Of a stretch of DNA of 64,000 nucleotides, positions 45,503 through 57,568 are shown one piece after another; the stretch's first letter is position 1; each line of letters begins with the position of its first letter. The notes below the pieces were generated by a model. The model had not been told where the DNA came from. It saw only the letters and a list, made by a program, of their open reading frames with translations, and searched no databases. Source of the DNA: Batkoa obscura (taxonomy: Eukaryota > Entomophthoromycota > Entomophthoromycetes > Entomophthorales > Batkoaceae); assembly GCA_030770535.1 (NCBI GenBank), contig JASVEC010000036.1:248001-312000 (forward strand), given 5' to 3'. Position numbers and translations under genes: made by a program.

Positions 45503-45731
45503 TAATAGATTTCGTTTTAATACTAATTAAATCATTGAATTATTTCAACGTAATTTTTATTATTAGCATTAATATTGTTTTTTATTAATATATTATATAA
45601 AAGCTAATATTGTTTATGTTTCTACCAATATTGAGTATTATAGCTGCTTTAAAGTTTTTTTCATGCTTGTTAAATTATTAGTTAATAAAATATTTGTTTA
45701 TTTAAAATGGTATCATTTTCATCTGTATATT

Positions 45732-46100
45732 TTACTTAAGAACCATTAGTATTTGAAATATTAAATGTCTTGGTAATAAATCCAATCTTATATACTCAAA
45801 TAAAATGTGTAGGTTAGTTAAAGTTGCTATACGGTCTAAACGCCCAGTATATTGACCATGTTTCTTAAAATTGCTGCAGACATTTTTATAGTAATAGTTA
45901 TAAGCTGGAATCATACTTTCCCTATATGGATACTATTCCACTGCTTAATTCATTCCAAGTGAATAGTTTGGGTTTGCCCTATATGAAAGTAATGTATAAT
46001 TATACTATTTCTAATTTTTTGATATTCATGGATTCAAATTTACTCTTACGTTATCCTTCGAGTTAGTAGATGATATGGGACCATATTGACTAATTGGTTC
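45732..46100 (-). pseudogene. Decayed F-box-like gene 2 (fragment)
   Basis: Minus-strand remnant. The frame 45914-45732 reads NYYYKNVCSNFKKHGQYTGR, then LATLTN-like and LHILFEYIRLDLLPRH; just upstream lies FTWNELSSGIVSI. The motif NxFKKxGxY corresponds to NSFKKYGHY in the relic at 44.6 kb. No start and no full frame are found. I read it as a third member of the same dead gene family, in inverted orientation. Confidence 0.45.
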
Positions 46101-46660
46101 ATACAACATGTGAATTTCAAGTTAAGTTTCAAGTAAAAAGTGCTTCTTCGATATACTTTGATTAAATAGTCAAAATATACGTTTTTGTTTACAATGGCTC
46201 AGTCTTTATTTTTCTAATATTTTTTTAATCTTACAAGGTAAGTAGACCTCAAGTGACTTAGTTTTGCGAGAATGAATAAAAGTGAATTGAAAGCGAGGAT
46301 GTAAAGGTTGAACGGTAAATAGCGATCTCTAATTTTTAGAGCAGTTTTTTAGAATACTAAATACTTAGAAAAATACATTTCCTTTTTTAAATTGTATTCT
46401 CAATTTTTATATAAGCCATTTTTTTGAAATCTACAAAACTTTCAAAGTTGGCAATGCTTCGTTATATATCTTTATATAATATTTAAAGTTTCTCTTATTA
46501 TGTATAATTTTTTATTTATTGAAATAAAAATAAAGTAAAAAGCCGATAGTGAGGTTTCTTAATACAGGAATTCTTGAGGTTTTTAAAAAGGATGCATTAT
46601 TTTTTATAAAATATCTTTTTTTAAAATTTCCTACAGAAAAGATACGAAAATTAGTTTACA

Positions 46661-46764
46661 TATGGGGATGTTTTTTTTGGCTTCATTATTTTTTCCATCT
46701 TTTAAGCACTATTTGACTGGAAAGTTATTAGTAAAATTCTTAAACACAAAAACACATCTCCATA
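46661..46764 (+). mobile_element. MITE family A, copy 12
   Basis: 104 bp, forward, TATGGGGATGTTTTTTTTGG ... AAAACACATCTCCATA; well preserved. Confidence 0.85.
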
Positions 46765-47064
46765 TCATGTTCATTACTTTTAATAAATTGTAGCAATCAG
46801 TACAATTCACGACCAATGTTGAAAGTAGGCCATCAACTTAGTATTTATTTCGAATAACAGAGTTCATAACGAAAGTAAAATAAAGAATTGAATATTTTTA
46901 CATGTAATTACATTATAGTATTAGTCTATTTTACCAATAAATATTTTTGATTATAAAATTTAAAATATTTTGTTATTGAATTTGATTGTATATTAAAAAT
47001 TAAAGCGAAATACATTGTAGAAGAGTATAGTTTAACTATTTGATGAGGCTTTTATTTTCATAAA

Positions 47065-48235
47065 ATGTCACTTATAAATAAAAAGGTCTATTTAACTTTT
47101 GAATTCATTGATTTTAGTTGTCTCATAATGAGCAGCAGCTTTAAATTTGAGAACATTAGAATGAAAATAATTAAAAAGATAGTATACCACCTTCCAGGTA
47201 GAAATATATTCAATCTACTAACTCTCTGTAAAGAATTGAACAAGGTGATAATGCTAATATTATGAGAAGATATAGTCTCAAGGTACAGACATTGATATAT
47301 TTAAAAAATACGCTCACTATGTTAAGCACTTAAATTTCATAGTATATCCGAAGCTACAGATTAATTCGTCCCTGTATCTTAATGCCACAAAGCTTTATTT
47401 GCCTTTGAAAGATTATTCAACAAAGGCAAATTGTTTTAAAAATATCCCTTTAGTAGGTCTCTATTATATATGGTTAAATGATTCCATGGTAATTCAAGAG
47501 TGTATATCTATAAACAGAATTAGCGCTAAAGAAATATTTCAAGGTTTAGAGTGTTTGGAAATTACTAATTTAAATAATTATTTTAGAATATCGTTAGTCC
47601 CATATATACCACCATCTGTTACTTCATTAAAAATTAAATATAGTTATAATAGCGAAGCACCATATTTGAAGATTTATTAGTCAAGCTTGATAGTTTAAAG
47701 GTACCTGAACTAAAAAACATTAGACTTAAATTGAAAGAGTTTAAATACTTCCTGAACAAACAATTTTTACAATTAAACAGGTTACATGTGTGGATGTATC
47801 TTTTGTTTAAGAGTTCTACCAATAATTTTTCCACTTAAATAGTGCTTAAAAAAACAAAAAGTGATAAAACCAGAAAAAAAGTCCCTATATTTAGCATGTA
47901 GCTATAAGAAATTTGGTCGAGGTATGTACAAATTTAAATAATTATCCAAAGCTTTGCATGTTTTGTTTCATGAAGTACTATAGGCTATCGTTTAATGGAA
48001 CATCAAATAGAAAGGAGCTAATGTTAAGATATTGTAATATAGCCAAAGCAAATATATATAATATCACATTTCTAAAATTGAATCAGCTAACTTTAGCTTA
48101 TAGTGACAAATTACCGTCCAACCATTTTTATGCAATATTTGGTATGTCAACAATTACATACTTAAAGCTATCAATATATAATAATCCTTCATTTTTAACC
48201 AAAGAAGTTTATCCAAAAAGAAAAACAATATAAAA
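47065..48235 (+). pseudogene. Decayed F-box/LRR-like gene 3, with MITE inserted
   Basis: Start MSLINKKVYLTFEFIDFSC or the inner MSSSFKFENIRMKIIKK; next comes an F-box-like stretch IVYHLPGRNIFNLLTLCKEL NKVI, where the expected ILW continues as IL followed by a TGA codon, and two more stops follow. Further pieces: 47399-47680 (LPLKDYSTKANCFKNIPLVG, then LECLEITNLNNYFRISLVPY) and 47913-48233 (LRYCNIAKANIYNITFLKLN, IFGMSTITYLKLSIYNNPSF), which look like irregular leucine-rich repeats. MITE copy 13 (47787-47889) interrupts the reading between the last two. In intact relatives the F-box binds Skp1 and the LRRs choose substrates. With several stops plus the insertion this copy is dead. Confidence 0.65.
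47787..47889 (-). mobile_element. MITE family A, copy 13 (inside an F-box relic)
   Basis: About 103 bp, reverse; TGTGGATGTATCTTTTGTTT ... AAAAAAAGTCCCTATA. Diverged at both ends. It splits the F-box-like relic. Confidence 0.75.
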
Positions 48236-48284
48236 ACAATGAGAATCACTTTCTACTTTAGGGGTCAATCTTTTAAATTTCATA

Positions 48285-48388
48285 TATGAGAGTGTATTTT
48301 TATGTTTAAGAATTTTACCAACAATTCTTTCCACTCAAATAGTGCTTAAAAGATGGAAAAAGCAATGAAGCCAAAAAAATATCCCCAT
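48285..48388 (-). mobile_element. MITE family A, copy 14
   Basis: 104 bp, reverse; TATGAGAGTGTATTTTTATG ... AAAAAATATCCCCAT. Lies 50 bp beyond the F-box relic. Confidence 0.85.
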
Positions 48389-49061
48389 GTGCTGAAATTT
48401 TTGATAGGAAATAATTTTAAGGAGCCTCAGGGGTATATTTTGTTTCTGTCCTCTTTAACGTTCCTTTTTATTTCATATGGCACTTTGCTTTACAAAAATA
48501 ATATTTGTGTCTAATTGATAAACATTAAAGATCTTACATTAATTTATATAAAGATCTATATTATAAATTAAATAAAACTTATTTAAAGTCTGACATTATA
48601 TTTGGCATTTAATACTTTAAAATATCTAAAATACTTTTTACAGCATTTTTCTAAAAAATATAATAAACGAAGTTTACTAATTTTATAAATATTTTTTAGC
48701 AATTTACCAACATTTAACAGATGGATATTTATTTAGTTGGTTTTTTATAAGCTTTTAGTATTTTATATTAAATATGTTAACCAGAAAATATTATATATGG
48801 TTATAATTGACCATATTAAATTAAAATCCTTAGTTTAGATTAAATAGTCTGTATCATCAATATCCAATCAAAACTCCATTTCGGCGCGTTTAATTCTATA
48901 TATCAACTCTTAGCTACTGATTTGCTAAAAAATAAACACCAAAAAGCAAACGCGAATTATAAAATAAAAAATAGAATGATTGGTTAACTTAATATACCAA
49001 TTGATAGGATAGATTAAAGTTAAAAAGCAAAAAATTACATCTACTTGCTTCTTTATTTAAA
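48389..49061. other. Intergenic, no gene seen
   Basis: AT-rich promoter side of the large acidic gene. No feature recognised. Confidence 0.4.
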
Positions 49062-52000
49062 ATGAAAACGTTTGCAGACAAAGAAAAAGCTGCCAAAGAG
49101 GATAACAACTCTGGAATCAACTTATTAACCCTAATGGGATTAGAAGACACTACCACAGATAAGGGAGAAGAGAGTGACGAAGCTGAAGGAGAGGATAGAG
49201 ATATTTTCAACAATTTGTTCAGCGAAGAGGAGGAAGAGATCCAGCATGTGCGCTATGATATCAATCAGTTTACCAAAATCCAGCCTGTGGAAGAAATTGA
49301 GTCGAAATTTCAAGGACTGGCTATTAAGAGTAGTAAGATTTCAAAGATGATGGGGAGGAATATGGTTGATGACTACAACTCTGGGAAAGAAGTTAAAGGC
49401 TATATCAACAAGGATGAGGGTTCGGAACCTTGTGATGATAGCTATAAAGCTCAAACTAAGAAGGCTGCGTTTGAGGATAATAACAATGATACTGCAATAT
49501 TCAGTAATATTGAGGCTTTTATTAAACCTAGTAATGTAAGTAAATAATTTAAAATTTAAAATAACTTAAGTAACACTTAATTAGACGGCAGAATATGCCG
49601 ATTATATAAATAATGAAGGAATGATTACTACCTATGATTTTGAACAAGGACCTAGTATGAACAAACAAAAAAAAGCAGCTGAAAAAACGACTGAGAAGAT
49701 GAATAATAATAATAAAGAAAAAAGATCCAAAATAAGTAAAAAAAAGTTAGAAGAAGTTAAAAAAATCCAGGATGCCATGATACGAACGGCACCAGTTTAT
49801 ATTGATGAGTCTACTGCACAAGAAGTGAATAAAGATGAAAGTTTAGCTGGTGTTGATGATGATTTTAGTAAATGGTATGATGCACAATTGAAGGAAAGGT
49901 ATGTTTATTTTATAAAAATTAGAGTTAAGCTAATTTAGAAATAGTGAAAGAGAAGAAAAAGAAGCTCAAGAAATAGAAGCAAAAAAGATCCGAGAGGAAA
50001 ATTTAAGAAAACAATATAAAGCCATAGCTAAGAAGATTGCAGCAGAAAAAACCAAGTAAGTTATTATAGAGTTAGATTACTTTTTATATTCATGTATTAT
50101 TTTTAGGATAGCAATTTTTCCTAATGTAGATAAAATAGTGCTTGACCTTAAAACTCACAAAGTGAAAGAAGTCAAGGTAAAATATCATTGTATAATTCAA
50201 TCCATAAACTAATTTATTAGGGTAACTTTGGAGCAAAGCTTCTCCTTAGTAGGACGGAGTCAAAAGCTTCTTCTCATAAGCTTAAAGATATGACACCATC
50301 CGAGTTAAATAAAAAATTATTAGAGGAAATCTATGACAGAGCTGCTAAAAATAGACAATTACTTGAACAAAAAGAAAAAAAGATGAATTTCAATAATGAA
50401 AATGAAGATGATGGAAATAAGGAACCAAACGTTAATAATGAGCTTGAAGATAAAGAAGACAGTGGGCGTAATAGCGAAAACGATCTTAACGAATCAAATG
50501 ATGATGGCAATAAAAATAAAAAGGAGAGCAATAATATAATGAAATCAATAATCAATGAATTCTTCAAACCAAAAAATAATGTAAATTTAAACAAATCAAA
50601 CTTTGTTCATGATGAAGATCAATCAGTTGTGTCATCAACTCAAACTACCCCACCTACAAACATCAGAGCATTTCAAACTACTCCGCCAACGAATATTCGA
50701 TCTGGGAGTTTTGGTGACGACCTTGGTGGTCATTTCGGTAGAGGCTTTAAACAAGTAGACGACCTTTTAGATGAAGATATGATCCTTGATAGTCGTTCTC
50801 CGATTCCTGATATGAATTTTGATTTCAATGATTCAGAAAATGAATTCGATGACAAAAATGAAGTGATAAATAACAATACTGTTGAAAGCGATGAAGAGCA
50901 AGAGGAAATCATTAATTATCGTCGTAAAGTAGGGATTGAGATTGAGCAAGGAGAAGTTGAGGATACTAATCATGATAGTGGATTGGTAAGATTGAAAAAG
51001 AAGGCTGATATTATAGCTAAAAGAAAAGAAAGGGAGGAATTGGATAAGAGTATAATGAAAAATTTTGTGATCGCAGAAGCCGATGAAGAGGACGAGTATG
51101 GCGAAATCGTAATAAATCACTCTGATGAAGAAGATGAGGATATTGATATTGATATTGATGACACAATGTCAATTACCAGTGATTTTGTTGAAGTGGATCA
51201 AAATAAATTAAGAGAACTTAATCTGTAAGCTATTGATTTACAATAATAATAATAATTATACCAATTAATTTGTTATTTAGAAAACATGATAGAGAAGCAG
51301 AAATTAAGGGATATAAAATGTTAACCCGGAAAAATAACAAAAATAATGCCATTTTAGGGGATGAAGAAGAAGATTTAAATTATAAACGTAGATATCGTAA
51401 TAATAATTCTGCTCCACTACAAGAAAGTGATATGATTTTTGATGGTAAATTATAAATTATATATTATTAAATGTAACTTAATAGACTTTTAGATGGGGCT
51501 TTACATATTAATAATAGAACTGCTATGGACGAAACATATCGAACAGTGAAAATGGATATTCAAACTAAGTTAAAGAAGATCATACCCAATTTAAAAATTC
51601 GTGAGCCTAAATTAGACATTACATTTAAATCAAGCAGCGTTATCAAATCGTATTTGGAGCCAAACCATACAAAAGCTCAATTATTAAAATTCAAAAAAGT
51701 ATCTGATAAAGAAGATGCTCATTTTATGGAGCAAGTTCAACAAAGTATGAGTATGATGAGAGTACGTAGCATAAGAAATAGCAATAGCATAACTAATAGT
51801 ATTAACAAGGTGATTTTAAATAACAATTACATGATTTTTTCATTTACTCATTTTTAGACTTCATTTAAATCATCAATTAGTGAAATTGATGATGCAAGGA
51901 TGGAAAAATTAAAGAAAACATTTAATTTTATGAAGCCTAAAGATGTAGTAATTCCAATGCCAAAATACAATCCATACTCAAAAGCAAATTACGGGTTTAG

Positions 52001-52073
52001 GATGTTACCAAAGAAAAATAAAAATCAAGACGATGATGAGTTTTTAAGTAAAAGATTTAAAGATGATAATTAG
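49062..52073 (+). CDS. Large acidic nuclear protein, Mrc1/Claspin-like (tentative)
   Basis: Eight exons (49062-49535, 49585-49898, 49939-50055, 50107-50176, 50221-51224, 51281-51444, 51493-51809, 51858-52073) close in frame to 891 residues. No membrane segment; strongly charged. N-terminal acidic block, then QDAMIRTAPVYIDESTAQE, a long charged helix (EREEKEAQEIEAKKIREENL, KQYKAIAKKIAAEKTK), a twice-repeated TTPPTNIR, and an acidic core MKNFVIAEADEEDEYGEIV followed by DEEDEDIDIDIDD. The core, then the segment RELNLKHDREAEIKGYKML and NYKRRYRNNNSAP, resemble the MRC1-like domain of replication-checkpoint mediators (FVxxEAEESDDEY). SQ/TQ sites are present (SSTQTT, RAFQTT) but sparse. This identification is suggestive only; another acidic chromatin or ribosome-biogenesis factor is possible. 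Confidence 0.5.
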
Positions 52074-52184
52074 ACCTATTAATTATTATTAATTTATTAA
52101 ATAAACATATGTTATTTTATGTATTATTATCACTGTTTTTAACAAAGAGCAAATTTATTTAATGTGTTAAAATACTATTTAATT

Positions 52185-53951
52185 CTAATCTAGATAAATA
52201 GATTCCACCATCAAATTAGCTCCAGGCCAAAAATTAGTTTCGCTTAATACAGTTTCAGTAGGCTCAATGCAAGTTCTTGGAAAAGCAGAATGAAGACGAA
52301 ATAAAAATTGGTGTTGGTAGCCATCAGGTAACTCATCGATACTTTCACTATGAGGCGTGGTAGGTGCATCCTCCTCCAAAGGTAGTAAAGTTTCTACATA
52401 TTCATAAAGATCCTAAATAAAAGCATAGGTTAAAAACATATTTTTATGATAAAAATGATCTCTTACCAATATTGTATCACTTGCTCTAAAGCGACGTATT
52501 GCTCTTTCTCCATTTAATAATCGAATACTAAAACGTGATACGTTGGGTTCGCTTGAATTCGGCTCCAAACTAAGTTGTTGTAATAATTTATTGTGGTAGA
52601 GATAATGATACTATAATAAAATTAATAAGTAAAATAAATAACAATATAAAATTTCTTCGTAACGCTTACTCTAGCTTGTAAAGCTTTATTTTCAAACTCC
52701 ACCTTTAATCTACGCTCTTCTCTTTCTTCTTCCTCTCTTTGTTTTTCACGACGTTTAGCCTAAAATAATAAATAAATTGTAAAATTCAGTAGTTTATTAC
52801 TATTTACCTTCTCTTGGTCAGCTAAAAGTGAATTTTGATAAGCCATATCTTGTTGTTCTCGAATCATCCTAGCTGCTTCTTGTTCAGCTCTTTCGCTTCT
52901 CAATACAATCAACTCTGGATCAAGTCGTTCCATTTGTCTAGTAATTCTTGCTATTACTTCTTCTGGTTCAGTAAGCCCTTTAATTATTTATTAACAACCC
53001 ATTTTTAAATAGCCTGCTTATTACCTTCAATCCTATCCAATACAGCCATAATATTTGAGCTGTTTTCACTTCCTCTTGGTTTCAAAGCAACCAGGGCAAG
53101 AAAGGGATAAGTGTTCACTTGCAATGTAACGCTAACTATTTATAAAGTTAACTTTGTATCAATATATTTAATTTAAGTCACCTTGATAACCTTCAGTATA
53201 TCTAACATTGCCACCCCAAACCAAAATATTTTTAGATTGTATAAAATCACACAATAATGGCGAACATAAAGTTTTACTATAAAAATATTAGTAAATTAAA
53301 TTTATCAGTTAGCTTATCTTACCGGCAAAATTCGTCAGTGTCATCATGCTCATCTGACTGAAGTACTACTAACAGATATTTTAACTCCCTCTTGGCTTTT
53401 TCTACAACCTATTTATATTTGACATTAAATGAAGCTATCAAGTCTCAAATAAAATTTACCTGTGGATACTCCATGGAAATAAATTGTGGATGAATATTTC
53501 CATAAGCTTCATTAAATTGCACATTAAATGGGAAATGGGCAGCTTCTCTGGGCCTACCAGCACCAATGGTTCTATAACCTGAAAAGAGATACATTGGAAA
53601 GGAAATCACTTTTAAAAGTAAGTCAAGCACCAAGTTGAAAGGCCATGAAAATAAAGAGAGTAAACTGAAACCGCTTGAGTTGTTAGTTGATCTATTGTTA
53701 GGACTCCTAGTGTTCGATGATGGTCCGCTATTAAAACTATCGTTTAAGTTAGTTGAACTATCTTGTAAGGAAGGCTCTATGTTTGAGGAGGTTTGTTCCG
53801 GTTCATCAAAGTGAGTAGTTAACGCTTTTTCTAAGTCGAAACCATACTTTTTCAAATTGACTATGGCATTTTCGATATCAGACTCCCCAGTAATATCCAA
53901 ATACGTTTCTAACGCTGATCTTTGAGAATCTGTTAAAGTTTCTAAGGACAT
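52185..53951 (-). CDS. FAF2/Ubx2-like ERAD adaptor (UBA-UAS-UBX)
   Basis: Multi-exon gene; first exon 53951-53460, then 53408-53323, 53276 onwards and four or five more to the stop at 52185. N-terminal UBA-like domain (LTDSQRSALETYLDITGESD), a Ser/Asn linker, a hydrophobic hairpin FSLLSLFSWPFNLVLDLLLK continuing VISFPMYLFSGYR, which inserts in the ER or lipid-droplet membrane, a UAS thioredoxin-like domain (LVVLQSDEHDDTDEFCRKTL, NILVWGGNVRYTEGYQ, YPFLALVAL), a long charged coiled coil (RSERAEQEAARMIREQQDMA), and a C-terminal UBX domain (SRFSIRLLNGERAIRRFRAS, LDLYEYVE, and FLFRLHSAFPRT with the FPR turn). It recruits Cdc48/p97 to membranes for ER-associated degradation and lipid droplet control. 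It shares a 198-bp divergent promoter with TYS1. Confidence 0.92.
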
Positions 53952-54149
53952 TTTTAAAAAAAGTGCGAAATTAATTTATAAAAAATGAGCTTGAGTTTAT
54001 GACTCACTATTATTTAGATTACAAGCCAGCTCATAAACAACTGCAAAATACTGCGACTTCATTGGTTAGTATAAAAGGGATGCTAAAAAATAAGGAGTGG
54101 TATTGAGAAAATTTAAAAAGCTAAAGTTTTACTTTTTTAAAGTTTAATC

Positions 54150-55377
54150 ATGGACAGCCAACAAAAATTAGAACTTATCAAACGTAACTTACAAGAGGTA
54201 CTTGGAGAGCAAGAGATAAAAAACGTCTTAGCCGAACGTAACCTTAAAATTTATTGGGGTACTGCTCCAACCGGTCGTCCCCATGTTGGTTATTTTGTAC
54301 CAATGTCTAAGATTGCTGACTTCCTTAAGGCTGGTTGTGAGGTAACTATACTTATTAATAGTTATGTATACTTATTTAATTTGATTTTTTTAGGTTACTG
54401 TATTATTGGCCGATGTACATGCCTTCCTTGATAACATGAAAGCACCTTTAGAGTTGGTGAAACATCGCACTAAATACTATGAAAATGCAATTAAAAGTTT
54501 ATTGAAGTCGATCAATGTGCCAATTGAAAATTTAAAATTCGTAGTAGGTTCCAGCTACCAACTTACCGAAGCCTACAACATGGACAATTACAGGCTTTGT
54601 GCTTCAGTGACCGAACACGACGCCAAAAAAGCTGGTGCCGAAGTGGTCAAACAGGTTGAGTCTCCATTACTGAGTGGTTTACTTTATCCTGGTTTACAGG
54701 CCTTGGATGAAGAATACCTTAAAGTTGATGCTCAGTTTGGTGGTGTAGATCAAAGAAAGATTTTCACTTTTGCTGAGAAGTATTTACCACAATTAGGGTA
54801 TAAAAAACGTTCTCATTTAATGAATTTTATGGTACCTGGATTAACAGGATCAAAGATGTCAGCTTCTGATCCAGATTCAAAGATTGATCTCTTGGATGAA
54901 CCTAAAGCGATTGAAAAGAAGATTAAAAAGGCCTTTTGTGAAGAAGGTAACATTGAAAATAATGGGGTATTATCATTTGTTAAGTTTGTTTTATTTCCAA
55001 TTTCAAGTTTAAGAGGGGACAAAGCTACCTTCACTATCCAACGTGCTGAAGAATGGGGTGGTAATGTCACCTACGAAAGCTTTCAACCATTGGAAGCTGA
55101 CTTTGCCGATAAAAAGATACACCCTGGAGACCTTAAAAAAGCAGTTGCTTCTTATTTGTCGGATTTGTTGGCACCTGTTAGAGAACACTTTAGCTCAGCT
55201 GAAATGAAGGAGTTGATTGAACTGGCTTATCCAGCTCCAGTCAAAGAAACTAAAAAGAAGGTCAAGAAATATACACCTAAACCTGATCATATTATCCGAA
55301 AAGAACAAGAAGATAAAAAAGGTGAAAATAAGCAGGAATTACCAAACGTTGAGTCTTTAAATATTGAAGATAAATAA
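54150..55377 (+). CDS. TYS1: Tyrosyl-tRNA synthetase, cytosolic
   Basis: Two exons (54150-54341 and 54394-55377), 391 residues, equal to yeast Tys1. Class I motifs: [17 protein letters not shown] (HVGY in place of HIGH) and [16 protein letters not shown] (KMSKS variant KMSAS). Other landmarks: [33 protein letters not shown], and the tyrosine-binding GGVDQRKIF. The C-terminal part ([18 protein letters not shown]) is basic and short; there is no EMAP II domain as in animal enzymes. The intron interrupts codon phase 0 between GCE and VTV. Confidence 0.96.
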
Positions 55378-55607
55378 TATATTAAATTTATATGATTACG
55401 GTTTAAATAAGCATTTGAAATCTAGTGTATAATGTTTATTATATAGAAGGTAGAATAAATGATTTATTTCGAATCATGTTTATATTAGATTTTGATTTTG
55501 ATTTTGATTTGTATTTTCACGTTTAAACTCATATATATTATTAGATTATAGTAATTCATGAAAATACATAAATTTCTTTATAATTTGGAATGTTTTAAAA
55601 TTATATT
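55378..55607. other. Convergent 3' region
   Basis: 230 bp between two convergent stop codons; contains a TTTTGA microrepeat (TTTTGATTTTGATTTTGATT). Confidence 0.4.
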
Positions 55608-57568
55608 TTAATCTAACATATCTATGTTAAAATATGAGGCTGGGTAATCTGGGAACTCAACAAACTTAAAATATCCACACCCTTTTTTACCTGTCCCTTC
55701 TTCACTTATACACTTGAAATAATATTTTCCAAACTGTTTGGGATCTTTATTAATCACCCTAAGGTCACACGGCACTTTACAATAGCAAAAGGGGGTATTC
55801 TTTGGACCAAAAGCTTCCGGAAAATATCTAAATGTGATATTGATCCTTGCTGTGTTGTCGTCTGGATAAGGAGTTAGGGTAGGTTGAGGCGGCACACAAT
55901 GTTTATATTCTTCTTGAGTTGGAGCCCACATGATGAGGAGAGTATTATGACGTAAGGGTATAGAGCAGATCGTTTGGTTAGAATCTGGGCCCATTTTTCT
56001 TAATCGAAATTCACGTGTTGGTCCTAATGATAAAGAGGCTATGATCGGCCTTGGTCCTAAATAGGTCAATCTATCTGTATGCCAACCAACTGAGTTTTTT
56101 CCTGTTTCATATATGTTAGTTACTGCATAGTTGGCTTGCCAAGTGTGATTGGAACCAAGATCTAAGGAATGCCTAAATGAATTAATAAATAGCATAAATT
56201 ATAGCATGTAATCAGATACTCTTCTCGTTTTATCCTTTGTTCATTCACAAACCCAGTCACCAATTCTGAAGCTAATTTTAAAAAATCAAAGTATGGGGTA
56301 GGCTTACTTACTTTGTTTCCATTAAAATAGTACTGACCATCTGGAAAACTATCATCATTTATATAGTAAGAATGAGTTTTATGTGGAGACTCAACCTTCT
56401 TTTCAAATAGGTACATACTATATGTATTCCATTGCAAGCTATCTTCTTTGAGTTTATAAAACAAACTCAAAGCCAACTGTTTATCTAGGAACCTATTGTG
56501 AACGCTAGTAGTTGGCAAATATCTTTTAAGAAGTTCGAAATTATGGATATAAAGTACCGGGTTTCTCTGTCTTATTTTTTTTAGTGACTCATTTTTCAAT
56601 TCCTTAGCCTTTAACAAATCGGACCATGTATTCATAGTTTCAAACTGCTTTTGTATATCTTCAAGCTCTTCATATTTTGGTTTCGACGATAGCACGCCTT
56701 CCCATTTTTCTACTGCATTGATACGTTTAACTAGTGAAGCTGTGCTTAATGAAGAGGAAGATTTACTAACTACCCCTCCTTGATTACCTGCTAGCCTATT
56801 TGAATCCGTTTCATTTTCAGCTTTTGTGTTAAGTATCTCTTTCCATTTTTCAGCTGTATCAATGCGTCTGACTAGAGACAAAGTACTCAATGAAGATGAA
56901 GATTGACGAGTAGTACGTCCTTGATTAAACGCCAAATTCCTTGAAGCAAGTTCAACTTCATTTTTTGAACTACCTTCTAAAGCGCTTTGAGTTTCATTCA
57001 GATTTTCTTTATTATCGTCTTCATGAGGATCCTCTTTAATAGATTTAGTAAGATAAGGAAATGAAATTGAGTTTGCCTTGATGTTAGAATTATCATTTGA
57101 TTTATCAATTTTTGTTTTCTTTTCTAATATTTTATTCCATTTGTTTATGGCTTCAAATTTGTCAATAGTTTTGGCTTTTGAACGAGGATCATTCTTATAC
57201 GACTTTGAGATATCAACAGATAATTCTTCATCTAAGTCAATCACTTCTACTATTTCATTTTTATTTGAATTACTTAGTTTATTATCTCTTGAACTCTCAT
57301 CATCTAATATGTACTTTATAGTTTTTTGATTGATCGCTTTACTGTTTATCACTCTATCAATCTTACCCACTTTACTCCTTTTGTTATTTTTCAACTTAAT
57401 TTTAATAAAATTATCAATGTTACTAGCCTTCTTAACACTTTGCCATGAAATCAAATGCTCAACGGCCAAATCTACATCCCCATTCACTTTTTTAGTTAAT
57501 ACGTTAGCTATATCCTCTACACCTATATCTTCAAAAATCTCTTTCAATCTTGCTATCTTTTCATCCAT
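55608..57568 (-). CDS. CUE - AlkB-like dioxygenase - GRF zinc-finger protein
   Basis: Two exons (57568-56220 and 56172-55608; 47-nt intron) give 637 residues. N-terminus: CUE-like ubiquitin-binding helices (KIARLKEIFEDIGVEDIANV, DLAVEHLISWQ). Residues 60-330 are disordered and contain repeated units of about 45 residues (SSSSLSTLSLVRRIDTAEKW and SSSSLSTASLVKRINAVEKW, each followed by a WxxxLxxK motif). From about residue 350: AlkB-type 2OG-Fe(II) oxygenase, with LYIHNFELLKRYLP, FYKLKEDSLQW, NVYETG-like TNIYETGKNSVGWHTDRLTY (Fe ligands His and Asp in WHTD), ASLSLGPTREFRLRKM, the distal His in EYKHCVPPQ and RINITFRYF (2OG-binding Arg). C-terminus: GRF zinc finger (CYCKVPCDLRVINKDP...CGYFKF). 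GRF fingers bind single-stranded nucleic acid and AlkB enzymes remove N-alkyl lesions, so DNA or RNA demethylation coupled to ubiquitin is likely. Such fusions occur in fungi; substrate unknown. Confidence 0.88.

Noticed and set aside
51236-51262. AAT repeats as possible origin
   Set aside because: It lies within a 56-nt intron and is simple sequence.
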